From Didymella arachidicola (taxonomy: Eukaryota; Ascomycota; Dothideomycetes; Pleosporales; Didymellaceae): DNA of 64,000 nt. The stretch is from positions 496,001 to 560,000 of the forward strand of contig CM049996.1 of the NCBI GenBank assembly GCA_016630955.3, read 5' to 3'. How positions within the stretch are numbered: the first letter of the stretch is position 1; every line of letters starts with the position of its first letter. Under the pieces are notes generated by a model, which saw nothing but the letters and a program-made list of their open reading frames with translations, did no database searches and was not told the DNA's origin. The translations under genes and the position numbers were made by a program. This document shows positions 46,180-57,412 of this stretch, in pieces.

Positions 46180-48275
46180 ATGATGGAGTCAAAATGTCCG
46201 GCAACGCACATTGGGAACAAGAGGCAGTTGAAAGGTCTAAAACGAGCATGCCGGGAATGTAAGAGTGCGATGATTCTGGGTGAATTGTCAATAGTACAAA
46301 GATACTGACTCGATTTCAAGGTAAAAAGAGAAAGATTCACGGAAATTCAAGTCAGACAGACATCAGTATAGATTCCAACATGAGCACAGCGACTGGAACG
46401 GAACGGATAGCTCAGGGGAATCCGTGCCAGTTGCACATCGGAGAACGGCTAGGGAAGCTCGAGCAATTGTTCGAACGATTCGTTTGTCGCAAGGACTCGG
46501 CTGTTGAGGCCACAGAGAGCCCGCGCAGCCTGACATTGGTAGACTCGTCGGACTCGCAGTCCAAGCAGTCTCTACTCATGTTCTCGAGTGATGCGCAGAG
46601 TGTGTCGTCGATCGGCGACGGAATTGTAAGTCTGTTTCCCCGTAGAGACTGCCACGACCTTACAGTGGAATAGCTTGGAGCTCAGACGTGGAAGTCTGCG
46701 CCAAGTATACGTCCTCTACCTAGCCAGGCAGAGAGCACGCGACCGTCAGACTACGATGCAGTCCACAAGTCCCTTACCGCCTTGTTACCTTCTCAGCATG
46801 ATGCCGACATCATCTTTGAATCTTCGAACGGGTGGATGATCCTCGATAGCATATACAGTGCAGCCAAAGAAATCTATGTCAACAGAGATAAGCAGTCGTA
46901 TGCTCTCGACATGAGTGCTGTGGCTCAGCAGCCTTCGACCATTGTAGCTCGGACACTTCTCCACCTAGCCATCTGCATCAACTCGTTACCACCGGAGTTT
47001 GATGAGAGTCGGCTGCGGAATATCTGGTCGCTCGACGCAACGATGTTGAACTACGTTACGACTGTCACGTCGCTGGTGACGAACGCGGACGAACACATGC
47101 TGACGCTCCATGGGCTGGAGTGCCTGATGTTACTCGCGGTGCAACACATGGACAGTGCTAACCTCCGGCAAGCATGGCTGGTGATCCGGCGAGCCATGAA
47201 CCTGGCACATCTCATGGGGTTCCACCGGATTGTGATCCAGCCGGATTCGGATCCGCCCATAGCAGCCATCACCAACGCCAAAAGCCTCTGGCGGCGCTTT
47301 GTCGACCTCGACCGCTACCTGGGACTGCACCTCCGGCTCCCGTTTGGCGCAGACGACGTGCCCGTGTCTTCCAACGCAGAACCGCAAGTCATCCACCGGG
47401 CGCGCATCAACGCGCTCTCCAAGGAAATCGCCGACCTGGAACGCAACATCACGCCGCAATCGTACGTGCGGGCGCTCTCGCTGGATGAGAAACTCGAAAG
47501 CAACATGCGCGACATGCCGCCCGAGTTCTGGGACGTGCCCAACATCCCCTCGACGGCGCGGTCGCCCGAGTCGTTCGCGGCGCTGGAGCGACTGATGGTG
47601 CAGATGTGGCACTTTGAAATGAAAATTTTCGTGCACCTGCCGTACCTTCTCCGCGCGCCGCTGGAGCCGCGGTACGAGTTCTCCAAGGTGACAGCGCTGC
47701 AGGCCAGTCGCAACGTGCTGATGCGGTGGTTCGCGCTGCGCAACGCGAGCATCACGCAGGCATGCTGCCGGTTTGGCGAAATCGGCGTCTTCATTGCGGC
47801 CGTCACACTCACACTCGACATTGTCATCGAGCTCGCCGTCAAAGAAAAGAGTGAAGTGCAAAAATCCAAAGGCACAGATTTTGCAATGATATGCCGTCTC
47901 ATCGGCGAAATGGAGAAACTGGCGCGCGCCTCAACGCGCGAGAAAATCGCAGCGCGCAGCGCCGTGGTGCTCAAGAAGATCATGAGCTCGCTCGACCCGG
48001 GCAGGCAAAACGCTGGCCCCGCGCGCCTGACGATTCCCTTCTTCGGGACGGTGGTGCTCGAGTATCGCGCCCTGCCGGTCCGGCCGCTGTTTGATCTCGA
48101 CAGCGAGACGGGCAAGAAGATGAATGCTACGGGCCATCATTTGCCGGTCTTCAGCTTCGTGAGCAACAAGCTCTGGCCGCAGCGCGAGGATGGGTACGAG
48201 AGTGATTTGGACTGGGATATGGTGCTGTTTGATGGGCTGGAGGACCGGGATACGGAGGGGAATTGGGTGTTTTGA
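46180..48275 (+). CDS. Fungal transcription-factor-like protein with a degenerate Zn2Cys6 cluster
   Basis: Three exons, 46180-46258, 46321-46625 and 46674-48275, give 661 residues. The central and C-terminal part (from about residue 165) fits the fungal transcription factor middle homology region: LHLAICINSLPPEF, LMLLAVQHMDSANLRQAWLV, AMNLAHLMGFHR and SLWRRFVDLDRYL. The N-terminus RACRECKKRKIHG aligns with the start of a Zn2Cys6 cluster (C-x2-C-x6-C), but the third cysteine is glycine, and no cysteines follow at the needed spacing. The cluster therefore looks unable to bind two zinc ions. The first exon ends within the second cysteine codon. If the model is right, this is a regulator that has lost its DNA-binding domain, or acts without it. 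An unseen alternative exon could restore it. Confidence 0.82.
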
Positions 48276-48473
48276 CGAGGGTGCTGTTCTGAGTGTGTAG
48301 GTGGGGTTTGTTTTGCTGCTGATGGTGTTTGGTGTGTTTGCTGCAACCCGTGGGCGTGGGAGCAGCCCCACTGCGGTGCGTCGTTAGCAGGGCGTTTGGT
48401 GCATGGGTGGTCTTCTAGGCGCATTTTGGGGCCTTCTGGAAGTCAAAGGCCGGGGGCGTGGCGAGTTGGCAAC

Positions 48474-48641
48474 TTGGCATAGAGGCGAGCGGAGTTGGCA
48501 TAGGGGCGAGCGGAGTTGGCATAGGGGCGAGCGGAGTTGGCATAGGGGCGAGCGGAGTTGGCATAGGGGCGAGCGGAGTTGGCATAGGGGCGAGCGGAGT
48601 TGGCATAGGGGCGAGCGGAGTTAGCATAGGGGCGAGCGGAG
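48474..48641. repeat. Minisatellite, 21-bp unit, eight copies
   Basis: Eight head-to-tail copies of a 21-bp unit that begins TTGGCATAGGGGCGAGC and ends GGAG. Copies 2 to 7 are identical. Copy 1 has one change (TAGAGG), copy 8 begins TTAG, and a decayed ninth follows. It starts about 200 bases after the transcription-factor stop. As 21 is a multiple of three, frames stay open through it on both strands, giving artefact ORFs. It probably lies in a 3' untranslated or intergenic region. Confidence 0.95.
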
Positions 48642-49380
48642 TTAGCGTGGGATTTGGATGCACGTTGCCATTGCTGTTGTGCTTTCGTTGCCGGTGCCGG
48701 TTGTGCTTTTCGGTAATGGTGAGGCACCACTGATTACGCGTTTTCGTGAGGCATGCTGGGAGGGTTGACTGTGTTGCTCTCGTGCTAGTGGGCGGAGGGC
48801 AAGGCTGCTGGCGCCAGGACGAAAGCGTTGGGCGGCGTCTCATTGGAGGCGGCGTCGGTCACGGCCATGTTCCAGCACTAGACGTCTCAGGTTGCGAGTG
48901 TCGAGACAAACAGATGCGCCGAGTGGGCAGCCGCAGAGATGGACACGCAGGCCCGCCGGCTACGCACCGTGGCAGGCTGCGACGCGAGTGCCGTAGGGAC
49001 CGGAGTGGGCAGTGGAGCGGGCACTGGGGCGGCTGTGCGGCGTGAATCGTGAATCGTGAAGTGTAATGTGTGATGTGTGATCTGCAAGGCGTGTGGACCG
49101 TTTCCAGTGGCCGCTTGCGAGTCGCGACCTTCTCGACGCCTTCTCCCGCGACGCAATCGCAGTCGACGGCACACGACCACGCCTGCTTCCTCTCCCCTCC
49201 CCTCCCCGCGCGTCGCTCCCGCGCTGTCCTGCGCTGTCCTGCGCTCTCTCGCGCTCTCTCGCCCGACCAGCGCCGTCGGACGCCCTGCCTGCCGCTGCAT
49301 GGTTCCTGGTCCCGTGCTGTCTGCGCCGCGAAGACTATCTTGTAGGGAGCGCGCTGGCTGAGCGCCTCGGCCATCGCAGC
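48642..49380. other. Intergenic region with low-complexity tracts
   Basis: About 740 bases. Short direct repeats occur near 49042-49080 (GTGAATC twice, then TGTGATG/TGTGATC) and near 49215-49262 (repeats of CTGTCCTGCG and CTCTCTCGCG). The C/T-rich tract is probably the promoter or leader of the gene starting at 49381. A frame is open from 49093 but has no ATG before 49381. Confidence 0.45.
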
Positions 49381-52300
49381 ATGGCCTGGGACTGCGGGCC
49401 TGCGCCAGGCACCGCAGAGACGGCATTCACAGCACGCTCACCACACATGACACGCCCACCACACGTCGCACCCCCGTCGCTCAGCCTGTTCGAGGCCGTC
49501 GTCACGTCGTACCCGCCCGTCCTCGAGTCGCTCCTCGCCCAGCTGCCCACGGCCGCCCTCCTCGGCCTCTACCACACCTCCCCCCACCTGCGCCGCTTCC
49601 TGCAGCGCTACCCGCTGGCATGGACGACGCTGTCGTTCCGCCTGCCCCAGCCCGCCGTCACCGTCGGCTCGCCGGGCAACGAGACGCCCGACGCCAGAGA
49701 GCGCCAGTCCAAGCAGTACGCCTCCGACGCCCTGCTCAAGCAGATCGTCGCCCCGAACGGCACCCGCATCGCCAGCCTCGACCTCTGCAACACGGCCGTC
49801 AGCGGCATCGCCCTCGTCGCCAGCGTCCTCGCCCCGCACATGGACACGCTGCAGCACCTGTCGGTCCGCGGCTGCAAGAACGTCTCCATCAAGTACCACC
49901 TTGTGCCCTTCCTCGAGCCCTACACCCTGCACGACGCCCCCTGGCTGCGCGCCCAGCTGGCCCTCAGGAGCCTCTACACCTACCGCTGCCGCCACCACCG
50001 CCGCCGGCCCTACCTGCCCTCGTCGCTCATCCGCCGCGACTCCGACTCGGACCCCACCCACCAGCTCATCGAGATCTGCCACCAGCTCGGCATCTGGACC
50101 GACACCGCCTGGTGTCCCTCGCCCGGCGGACGCTGCTACCGCCGCAAGGACTACCACGCCGGCCGCGCTGCGCCCCAGAACATGGAGGTCTGGGTGCCCT
50201 TTGACCGCCTCTGGCGCTCGAGCAACCGCATAGGGCCGGTGGACGGCACGACGAGGCTGGGCGCGCACGACGGGCGGCTGTGGGAGATTGCCGAGGAGGG
50301 CCAGGACGGCGAGCCCCTGGGCACAGAGAACGGCCCGTTTGCTGGCGAGGGCAAGCACGTGCCGGCCCACGCCAGGAAGAGCCACACCACCTTCGTCGAC
50401 GACATCAAGTGCTCGCAGTGCGACGATGTCATTCTGGAGCGCTGCGAGTCGTGCAGTGTGCGCATGCACTGCATGGGCTGCCGCAAGACGCTGTGCGCGA
50501 GCTGTGCCTTCAACCGCCCCATACCGCGGAAGCGAGTCAAGACACGGCACTTTGCGAGTCTAGCATTCGGCACTGCTATGGGTGCGCTTGGGCAGGCTTC
50601 TGGGTCAACGACTTCGCTGGACGACAGGAGACAGGAAGAGAGGGTCGAGAAGAACCGCTTCTGGTGGGCACCTGGCGCGACGCGCTCACCGAACCTCATG
50701 AGCGAGAGTGCGCACGATGACGACTCGTCCGACTCTGAAGACACGCTCAACAACGGCCTGCCTGGACCGCTCGCCCATCGAGACCCGCCGAAGCTGAACA
50801 TGCACTGGTGCTGCCTCGAGCCCATCTTCTCAGGAGGTGGGGGTATTGCTGTGCTGGGCACTGGGCTGGGTGGCAGAGGCGCTGATAAGATCCGTGCCGC
50901 TCCTCTGCCGCGCACGAAACAATACGAAGACCCTGATTTCTCCAACCAGCTCCGGCCAGTCGATTACATCCGCGAGCTTAAGAATAACGGATTATATGAG
51001 TACGTTCTGGGCGAAGACGTCGACATCCTGAACTACTTGAAGCAGGATAGCCTGGAGCTGCAACAGCAAACCTGTCCACGAGGGCTGTGCAACGACTGCT
51101 ACCGCAGCTTTCGCTGGAAGGTGTCTTGTCGAGCGTGCAAAAGCCCCATCTGCAAGGAACATGACTTTGGAGCGCTCAAGGTCCGCAAGTGCGGATACAG
51201 AGATCTGCGTACAGAGCGTGACCACGTCCGCGCACACACTGAACCGCCGCAGCGCCTTGTGATCCCCGAGTTCAACCCGCACAGGGCCGGCGAGGACATG
51301 GAGCGCACACTGACTGTTTCTTCACAACTCGATGCAGCCTCGACCGCGGACAACGAGTCAGAGATGTCAGAGGGCACGCCCATGTCGCAGTCACAAGTCC
51401 TCATGGCGCCTGTGGGATCCACGGATATGGGCAACACGTCCTCCTCCAACCTCACCGCAACGCCCGATCCATTCACCATCACCAACTCACTGGCGTTTGT
51501 CCCCGTCAGCTCTTCTCGGCCGCGATCTCTCAGCGCTTCTGGCGTTCGCAGCCGCAACTCGGTGTCCTGGTCGAATCCACCGCGCGGCGCGGCGCCAACG
51601 AGCATATCCAATCCGCTCCCGCTACCGTGCCATTCGCGGAATCACCCCGTGCAATGGGAGGGCTGTGGAGCGTATTTCTGCCAGTATCCAAGGCCGATCG
51701 GCGATAGTAGACCGCAATGCCCGGCGCTGCTGAAGGAGTGCTCCGAGTGCGCGGTGCTGGTCTGCGACGTGAGTGCATTCAAATCCCACCTTCGAACCTT
51801 GCTAACGCATCACAGGCCTGTGCATCTCTCAATCCCTCCTGCACATGCAGCTTCTGCACCGCCAACTTCCACTGCCCGCACTGCGCGCGCAAACCACACG
51901 TCCGCGCCAAATGCCGCCTCGACGCCGAGCTCAAAGCCAAGAAAGACGCCGAGCTGCGCGCCAAAGCCAAGCTCGAGCGCGATCGCATGGAGCGCGGACA
52001 GGCTGACGAGCTGGCGGGCGCCATGAACGAGTTCTTCGCTGCCCTCTACACGGATGATGACGTCGACGCGTCCGGGCCGTACATGACGACTTCGTTCGCA
52101 GACCTACCGCTCAGTAGCCCGGATAGCATCACAGTCACGACCGAGTTCGGCGTGCTAGAAGAAACGGGCAATGTAACCATTATCTCTGCAGGCGGCGTCG
52201 CGCACCCCTATGACTCGGACGATCCCCTCGGATACGAAGAATACCCCGACCACCACCACAGCCTCCCGCACAACGACCACGCAAACTACATCATCCACAC

Positions 52301-52595
52301 CGAAGACACGGCCCAGCCAACGCTTCTAAACCCAAGCGCCCTCCCCAACACAGACTGGGGAGCCGCCGTCGCCCTCCAGCACCAGCAAGAACAGAACTTG
52401 TGGCTCCTGCAGCAGCAAATGCAGAACCTCTACACCGTCAGTCTGGGCAGCAACGCCACCCCGCCCCCGACACAGCACGTTGCGCCCGTGGTGTTCCACC
52501 AGGAGGGCGAGCTGGGGGGTAGTGAGGACGAGGACGAGGCGGATGGGGATACGGATGAGGTTGTTGATGAGGACGGGGTGGAAGGGGTGGAGTAA
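49381..52595 (+). CDS. Large Cys-rich F-box-like protein, function unknown
   Basis: Two exons, 49381-51768 and 51816-52595, with a 47-nt intron (branch GCTAAC), encode 1,055 residues. The ATG at 49447 is an alternative start. The segment after residue 30 (SLFEAVVTSYPPVLESLLAQLP) begins a helical F-box-like region, followed by leucine-rich-repeat-like stretches (IASLDLCNTAVSGIALV, LQHLSVRGCKNV). Three cysteine clusters follow at about residues 343-376, 564-600 and 760-850; each has several CxxC pairs, such as CSQC, CESC, CNDC, CRAC, CSEC and CTCSFC, so metal binding is likely. The third cluster is split by the intron. The C-terminus has a Lys/Ala/Glu-rich coiled coil, a Gln-rich segment and an acidic tail. 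A role in ubiquitin ligation is possible but unproven. Confidence 0.85.
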
Positions 52596-53491
52596 GAGAT
52601 GATTGTCTGAATGATGAGCGGGATGGGGAGTTACAAGAGGAGGGGTTTTCCAAGGTTTTACTTTTGGGGTGCATTTCAAACGCTATACTTTGCACTTTGA
52701 AGCCAAGCACCAGTCTGCCGCTACGATATCCCCGCTCGCATGGGGAGTTTGCCTCGCGTAATTACCAAGTCGATTTAGCACGCGCATCATTGGCGTCGGA
52801 TAGATGGACTCATAGCAGATTCGATTATTCACTTAAGCTGTTTTCACGCACATCACACCCGGGTTTCGAGCGCAGTGCAGTGCGATTGTGCGAATATACA
52901 TAATCTTTATATAGAGTGTCTGCGAGCGGGAAAGCGCCCCAGCAGCTCGATACGAGCTGCCCCCTTCACCCCATGCGGGATACATTGTAAGGCGCTGCGA
53001 GACGGATTTCAGGCTCTGCTTAACGAGCTCCACGCAGCACCTGCGAACGAAGTTGGGCGGTGGAGTGCGCACACACACACAGACTCTATCCTATCCTATC
53101 CCATCACGCGACATAATTACACCGCTGGTCAATGTCAAATCCGGACGTCCGGGTGGAACTTGGTATGTCGGGAGTATCGAGGTCAAGTTCAAGTCCATGC
53201 TCTTAGGTATATATATTGTGTTTTGCTTTCCCTTGCCGTCTTGCTACGCCCGTGGAATGGGAGTTTCGCACCGAAGCATGGGTCTTGCATCCGCTGCTTG
53301 TTAGCGATGAGAACCGGTTCTCTGCTACTTCTCTGAGATCAGGTTGGACGGGTGGACAAGCAGATGTTTGGAAACCTGGCATGTGGTAACATGATGATAT
53401 TTGTTGCCTCTGAATGCGATATAAAAATATAGCGCTGTGCTGATGCCCCGAGGCTTAATGCCCTCCGATAGATGTCTTATAAATTTTGATC
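52596..53491. other. Convergent intergenic region with a small microsatellite
   Basis: About 900 bases between two 3' ends. A short (AC)n run followed by TATCC repeats occurs at about 53070-53100. No gene is seen. Confidence 0.5.
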
Positions 53492-56019
53492 TCAGGTCTC
53501 AGCGTCGACGGCGACACCACCGTTCTCGTCAACGTCCATCTCCTCGGCGTTCTCGCCCTCGATCTTACTAGCCTTGGCGTCTTCCTCGGCTGCCTGCTCC
53601 TCTTCGGCCTCCCGCTTCGCCTTGTCAGCGACGTGGTTGATGATCTCGGTGTCCTTCTCGCCCCACAGCCTCAGCAGCATAGCCTTGCGGTCGTCCTTGT
53701 CAACCATCATGTTGGCGGAGCTAGGATGTCTCCAGAGGGGAAGGACCATCCTGAAGGGGATATCCTGCTCCTCGCTCTTCTCGACGCGGACGAAGCAACA
53801 CCCAATGTCCATGCCCTGGAGCTGGTCACCGACCTCGCCCAGCCCATGCTCGCCCTCCTTGGGCAGCTTGGGGAACATCTCTGTGACGAGTTGTTTGAGC
53901 GTCGCCTTGGATGTGCAGTTCACAATGCGCTTGCTCGCCCAGGGTTCGAGGATCGAGATGCCCTCAGACTGCAGGCGCCAGGGAGCGTGCATGTACTGGG
54001 CGTCCTTGATCTTGTGCGCAACGAACATGACGACACCGCAGTGGATGAACTTCATGCCGCGCTCCTTGTTGGCGTTGATTATTGTCTTGGCGAAGCCGGA
54101 TGTGTAGTAGATCTTGTTGAGGGAGAGGCCTTCCTTGTTTTTGACCATGAAGCGGTCGCGTGGGAAACGATCGCTGATGCCGAAGAAGTCGAGGATCCGG
54201 GCGATGGTCTCGTCTGTGGGAGACAGGTACTCGAAGTACTCTTTGTTCTGGTCCTGCTTCTCGGGCTTGAGTTTGGTGACTTGTGTCGTGGGGGCCGGTG
54301 TTGTGGCCTCGGATGCAGGGGCTGTCGCGGGCTCTGCTGTGCCATTCTCTTCTGTCTTGGTTTTCTTAGGCGCGGACTCCTCGGTGTCTTCGGCCTTGCG
54401 CTTCAGACTGTCACCGTCCTTGGTAGCATCTGCCTCGATGACGTTCTCCTCAGGGGTAGGGATGGAGGTGTTGTCGGTCGTCTTCTCCTCCTGCTTCTTC
54501 GACTTTGCGGCGTTCTCGGGGTTCTGGATCTGCGCGACCTTGATGTCGTCAAGCTTCTCAATGACTGCAATGAAGAAGCCACCGGTGTCCTGAAGATGGG
54601 GGTACACACGCATGCAGCGCTCGAGCGGGATACGCTCGTCGGGGTTCGCGGTGATCGGGGGGAAGCAGCCCTTGGAGATCTTCTGTGAGAAAGTACGCTC
54701 GGGATCCTCCGCAGCATACTTCGCCTTGGCCTTCTCGAATGCCTCCCAGCTAGTGAACATGTGCGCGGTCTTGTCGTTGCTGCCGGGCACGGAGGAAGTG
54801 TCAAGGACCTTCCAGGAGTTCAGACCCGGTCGGCGCTTGAGATTGGGCAAGTGATCCGGCATGTCGACAAGCTGGACCTTGGAGACGCCTCCGCAAGCCT
54901 CGATGGCAGCAGCGACGACGGCCTCGTTCTCGACAGGGTTCATACTGCAGGTGGAGTAGACCATGCGTCCACCCTTCTTCAGCATCTGCAGACCGCGGAA
55001 CAGAATGCGCAGTTGCAGGTTGTGCAGGCCAAGACCATCCTTGGGCGTCCACTTTTGCCAGACGTTGGGGTTCTTGCGGGCTGTGCCATCACCAGAGCAC
55101 GGCACATCAGCCAGGATTCTGTCGTACTTGAGGTACTGCTTCTTCTGGCCGCCTTCGCTAGGAAGCTCGATCGAGGGGAAGATGGACGCGTCGTGCTGGG
55201 TGACGATCAGGTTGGGGAAGTTGAGGCGCTTGACCTGGTGGACGAGCATGCCGGCGCGCTTGTAGTCGGTGTCGTTTGCAATGAGCAGACCAGTGGAGCG
55301 ACCGTCGTCGCTGTAGTCGCCGTCAGCGCCGCTGCCGACGTCCTCGCCGTTGGCAGCCCTCCTGACGCGCTCCTCTTCGTCGCCATGGATCATCTCGGCC
55401 AGCTGCGCAGACTTGCTGCCAGGCGCAGCGCACATGTCGAGGACGACCATTCCAGGCTTGACGTCGAGGAAGTGGGGAGGGATCATGCTGACGACCTCCT
55501 GTCTGCTGATGTTGCCCGATGCAGCCTCGGCGACGAGGAACTTCTGGAAGTTGGCAAAGGCAGCATGTCGGCGGATGACCTTCTTGTGCGTCTTCATGTG
55601 CCAGACCAGCTCGTCGGGGAAGGCGTTGACGGGCTCGGGCGGCGGCACGGGCTTGCCCTCGAAGGTCTGGGCAGATATGGCGGGGATGTAGCGCTGCTTG
55701 AAGATCTCGCGCACGGCGAGGGCGTCGGACTTTGTGCCTGTGAAGCGGAAGCTGTTGGGCAGGTCCTGCTTGAGGGCGCTCCACATGACGTCGAACTCGG
55801 CCTCGTCCATGAAGCCGCCCTTGCGGTAGTAGCTCTCGAAGAGCTCGTTCTTGCGCGTGATCTCCGACCATGGCTCGGATCTGGTGTCTCTTGCGCCTCC
55901 GCCTCCACCGCGTCCTCCGCCTCTCTTACCACCGCGACCGCGGCCCTGCACGAAGATTAGACGCTGCGCCAATGCACCCCGTGACTGCGAACACTTACAC
56001 GACCACCGCCTCTTGCCAT
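53492..56019 (-). CDS. TRM4: tRNA (cytosine-5-)-methyltransferase, Trm4/Ncl1/NSUN2 family
   Basis: Two exons, 56019-55999 (21 nt) and 55945-53492, with a 53-nt intron, give 824 residues. The enzyme forms 5-methylcytosine at several tRNA positions using S-adenosylmethionine. The N-terminus is an RGG-rich tract (MARGGGRGRGRGG) split by the intron. The SAM-binding motif VLDMCAAPGSKSAQL, the motif IV cysteine in ADVPCSGDGT and the motif VI cysteine in STCSMNPVENEAVV, typical of RNA m5C methyltransferases, are all present. A Lys/Glu/Thr/Pro-rich insert of about 130 residues separates the catalytic core from a C-terminal domain and makes the protein longer than yeast Trm4 (684). The C-terminus is acidic. 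It is transcribed divergently from ribosomal protein L7. Confidence 0.96.
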
Positions 56020-56310
56020 TGCTGCGATAGAGGGTGTTCTGCGTAAAGTTGGTGGCGAAATCCTTTCGCCGTCGCAAGATGTCGAGCTCCAAGTCGTCGC
56101 ACCCGAAAAAGTTCAAGCTGTGAGGGCTGGCTGCAGCGGCGGGACGCAATTGGTGGGGCCACCACAGTCCCTGCCGTTCGCGCCTCGCTTGTTGGCCAAT
56201 CACCATCGTCGAGTGGGTCTGCCGCACCACCGATTTTACCTGTCGACTGCGAACTTCAAACTTCTGCTCCAGCTTCCTCGACAACGACAAGCCGACTAAC
56301 CACCAGCACA
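56020..56310. promoter_or_regulatory. Bidirectional promoter of TRM4 and ribosomal protein uL30
   Basis: Only 291 bases separate the two divergent ATGs, so the promoters must overlap. Both genes serve translation, which makes shared growth control plausible. No individual factor site was identified. Confidence 0.65.
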
Positions 56311-57173
56311 ATGGCCCGCTCATCGTACGTTTTAAAGAGACATAGACAAACGCAATTCTAACAAACACAGCGTCCCCACCCACAACGACATCGCCGTCCC
56401 CGAGACGATTCTGAAGAAGCAGAAGGCTTCCCAGAAGGCGACCGACAGCAAGGCTGCCGACCTCCAGAAGAAGCGCGAGGTACGATGAACACTCCCCAGA
56501 CCTGCGCAAGCAGATAGGAGCATCACAGTTGGCTAAGACATCTTAGGCCAACAAGCAGAAGCGCGAGACCATCTTCAAGCGCGCCGAGAAGTACCACCAG
56601 GAGTACGTCAAGGCCGAGCGCGACATCATCGACGCTAAGCGCCAGGCAAAGAAGGATGGCTCCCTCTTTGTCCCCGCCGAGCCCAAGCTCGCCTTCGTCG
56701 TCCGCATCAAGGGTATCAACAAGATCGACCCCAAGAAGCGCAAGACTCTCCAGCTCCTCCGTCTCCTCCAGATCAACAATGGTGTCTTCATCCGCCTCAC
56801 CAAGGCCACCACCGAGATGCTGAAGATCGTCGAGCCCTTTGTCGCCTACGGCTACCCCAACCTCAAGACCGTCCGCGAGCTCGTCTACAAGCGCGGCTAC
56901 GGCAAGGTCAACAAGCAGCGCCTGCCCATCACCGACAACGAGCTGATCGAGGAGAACCTCGGCCAGTACGGCATCGTCTGCGTCGAGGACCTCATCCACG
57001 AGATCTACACCGTCGGCCCCAACTTCAAGCAGGCCTCCAACTTCCTCTGGCCCTTCAAGCTGTCTTCGCCCACCGGCGGCTTCCGCCCCCGCAAGTTCAA
57101 GCACTTCATCGAGGGCGGTGACCTCGGCAACCGCGAGCACTTCATCAACGCCCTCGTCAAGCAGATGAACTAA
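56311..57173 (+). CDS. RPL7: 60S ribosomal protein L7 (uL30)
   Basis: Three exons, 56311-56324 (14 nt), 56371-56479 and 56547-57173, encode 249 residues, the usual length for eukaryotic L7. It is a structural component of the large cytosolic ribosomal subunit. The basic N-terminal extension (ETILKKQKASQKATDSK) leads into the uL30 core, with LAFVVRIKGINKIDPKKRK, LLRLLQINNGVFIRLTKAT and VEPFVAYGYPNLKTVREL. The C-terminus reads GNREHFINALVKQMN, as in fungal homologues. Codon use is strongly biased to C-ending codons, as expected for a highly expressed gene. The tiny first exon (MARS plus two bases) is typical of fungal ribosomal protein genes. A 264-codon open frame on the opposite strand is a by-product of this codon bias. 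Confidence 0.97.
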
Positions 57174-57412
57174 GCGTTGGTGAGCGAAAAGTTGGTGCGG
57201 GTTTAGGGTGGAGTCACGGTTATTCAACGATACCATCATGAACATCATGAGTGTGGCGCTCGCCGGTCCGATCCTGTGTCGACGGACCGGGTCGAGGGCA
57301 GGCCGAGCCACACGCACTGGTTAGCATAGACAAGTCTTCGCGGGTCCGCGGAGAACAATGCAAAATCATTCCACTTATCATACTCGACTGATGTGACAAA
57401 AGATGCTCTTTC

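Noticed and set aside
47130..47861. Minus-strand 243-codon frame opposite the transcription-factor gene
   Set aside because: It is His/Arg/Val-rich and lies opposite conserved middle-homology-region sequence.
48415..48843. Repeat-containing ORFs across the minisatellite
   Set aside because: The 21-bp unit keeps every frame open, so open length is no evidence of coding. No start or family support was seen.
53486..55960. Two long plus-strand frames (400 and 399 codons) opposite TRM4
   Set aside because: They lie within the well-supported methyltransferase exon, are Leu/Val/Gly/Asp-rich shadows, and contain no motif.
56523..57317. Minus-strand 264-codon frame opposite uL30
   Set aside because: It is a mirror of the C-ending codon bias in the ribosomal protein gene. 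Its product is a repetitive Leu/Asp/Glu/Val/Ala sequence with no family match.
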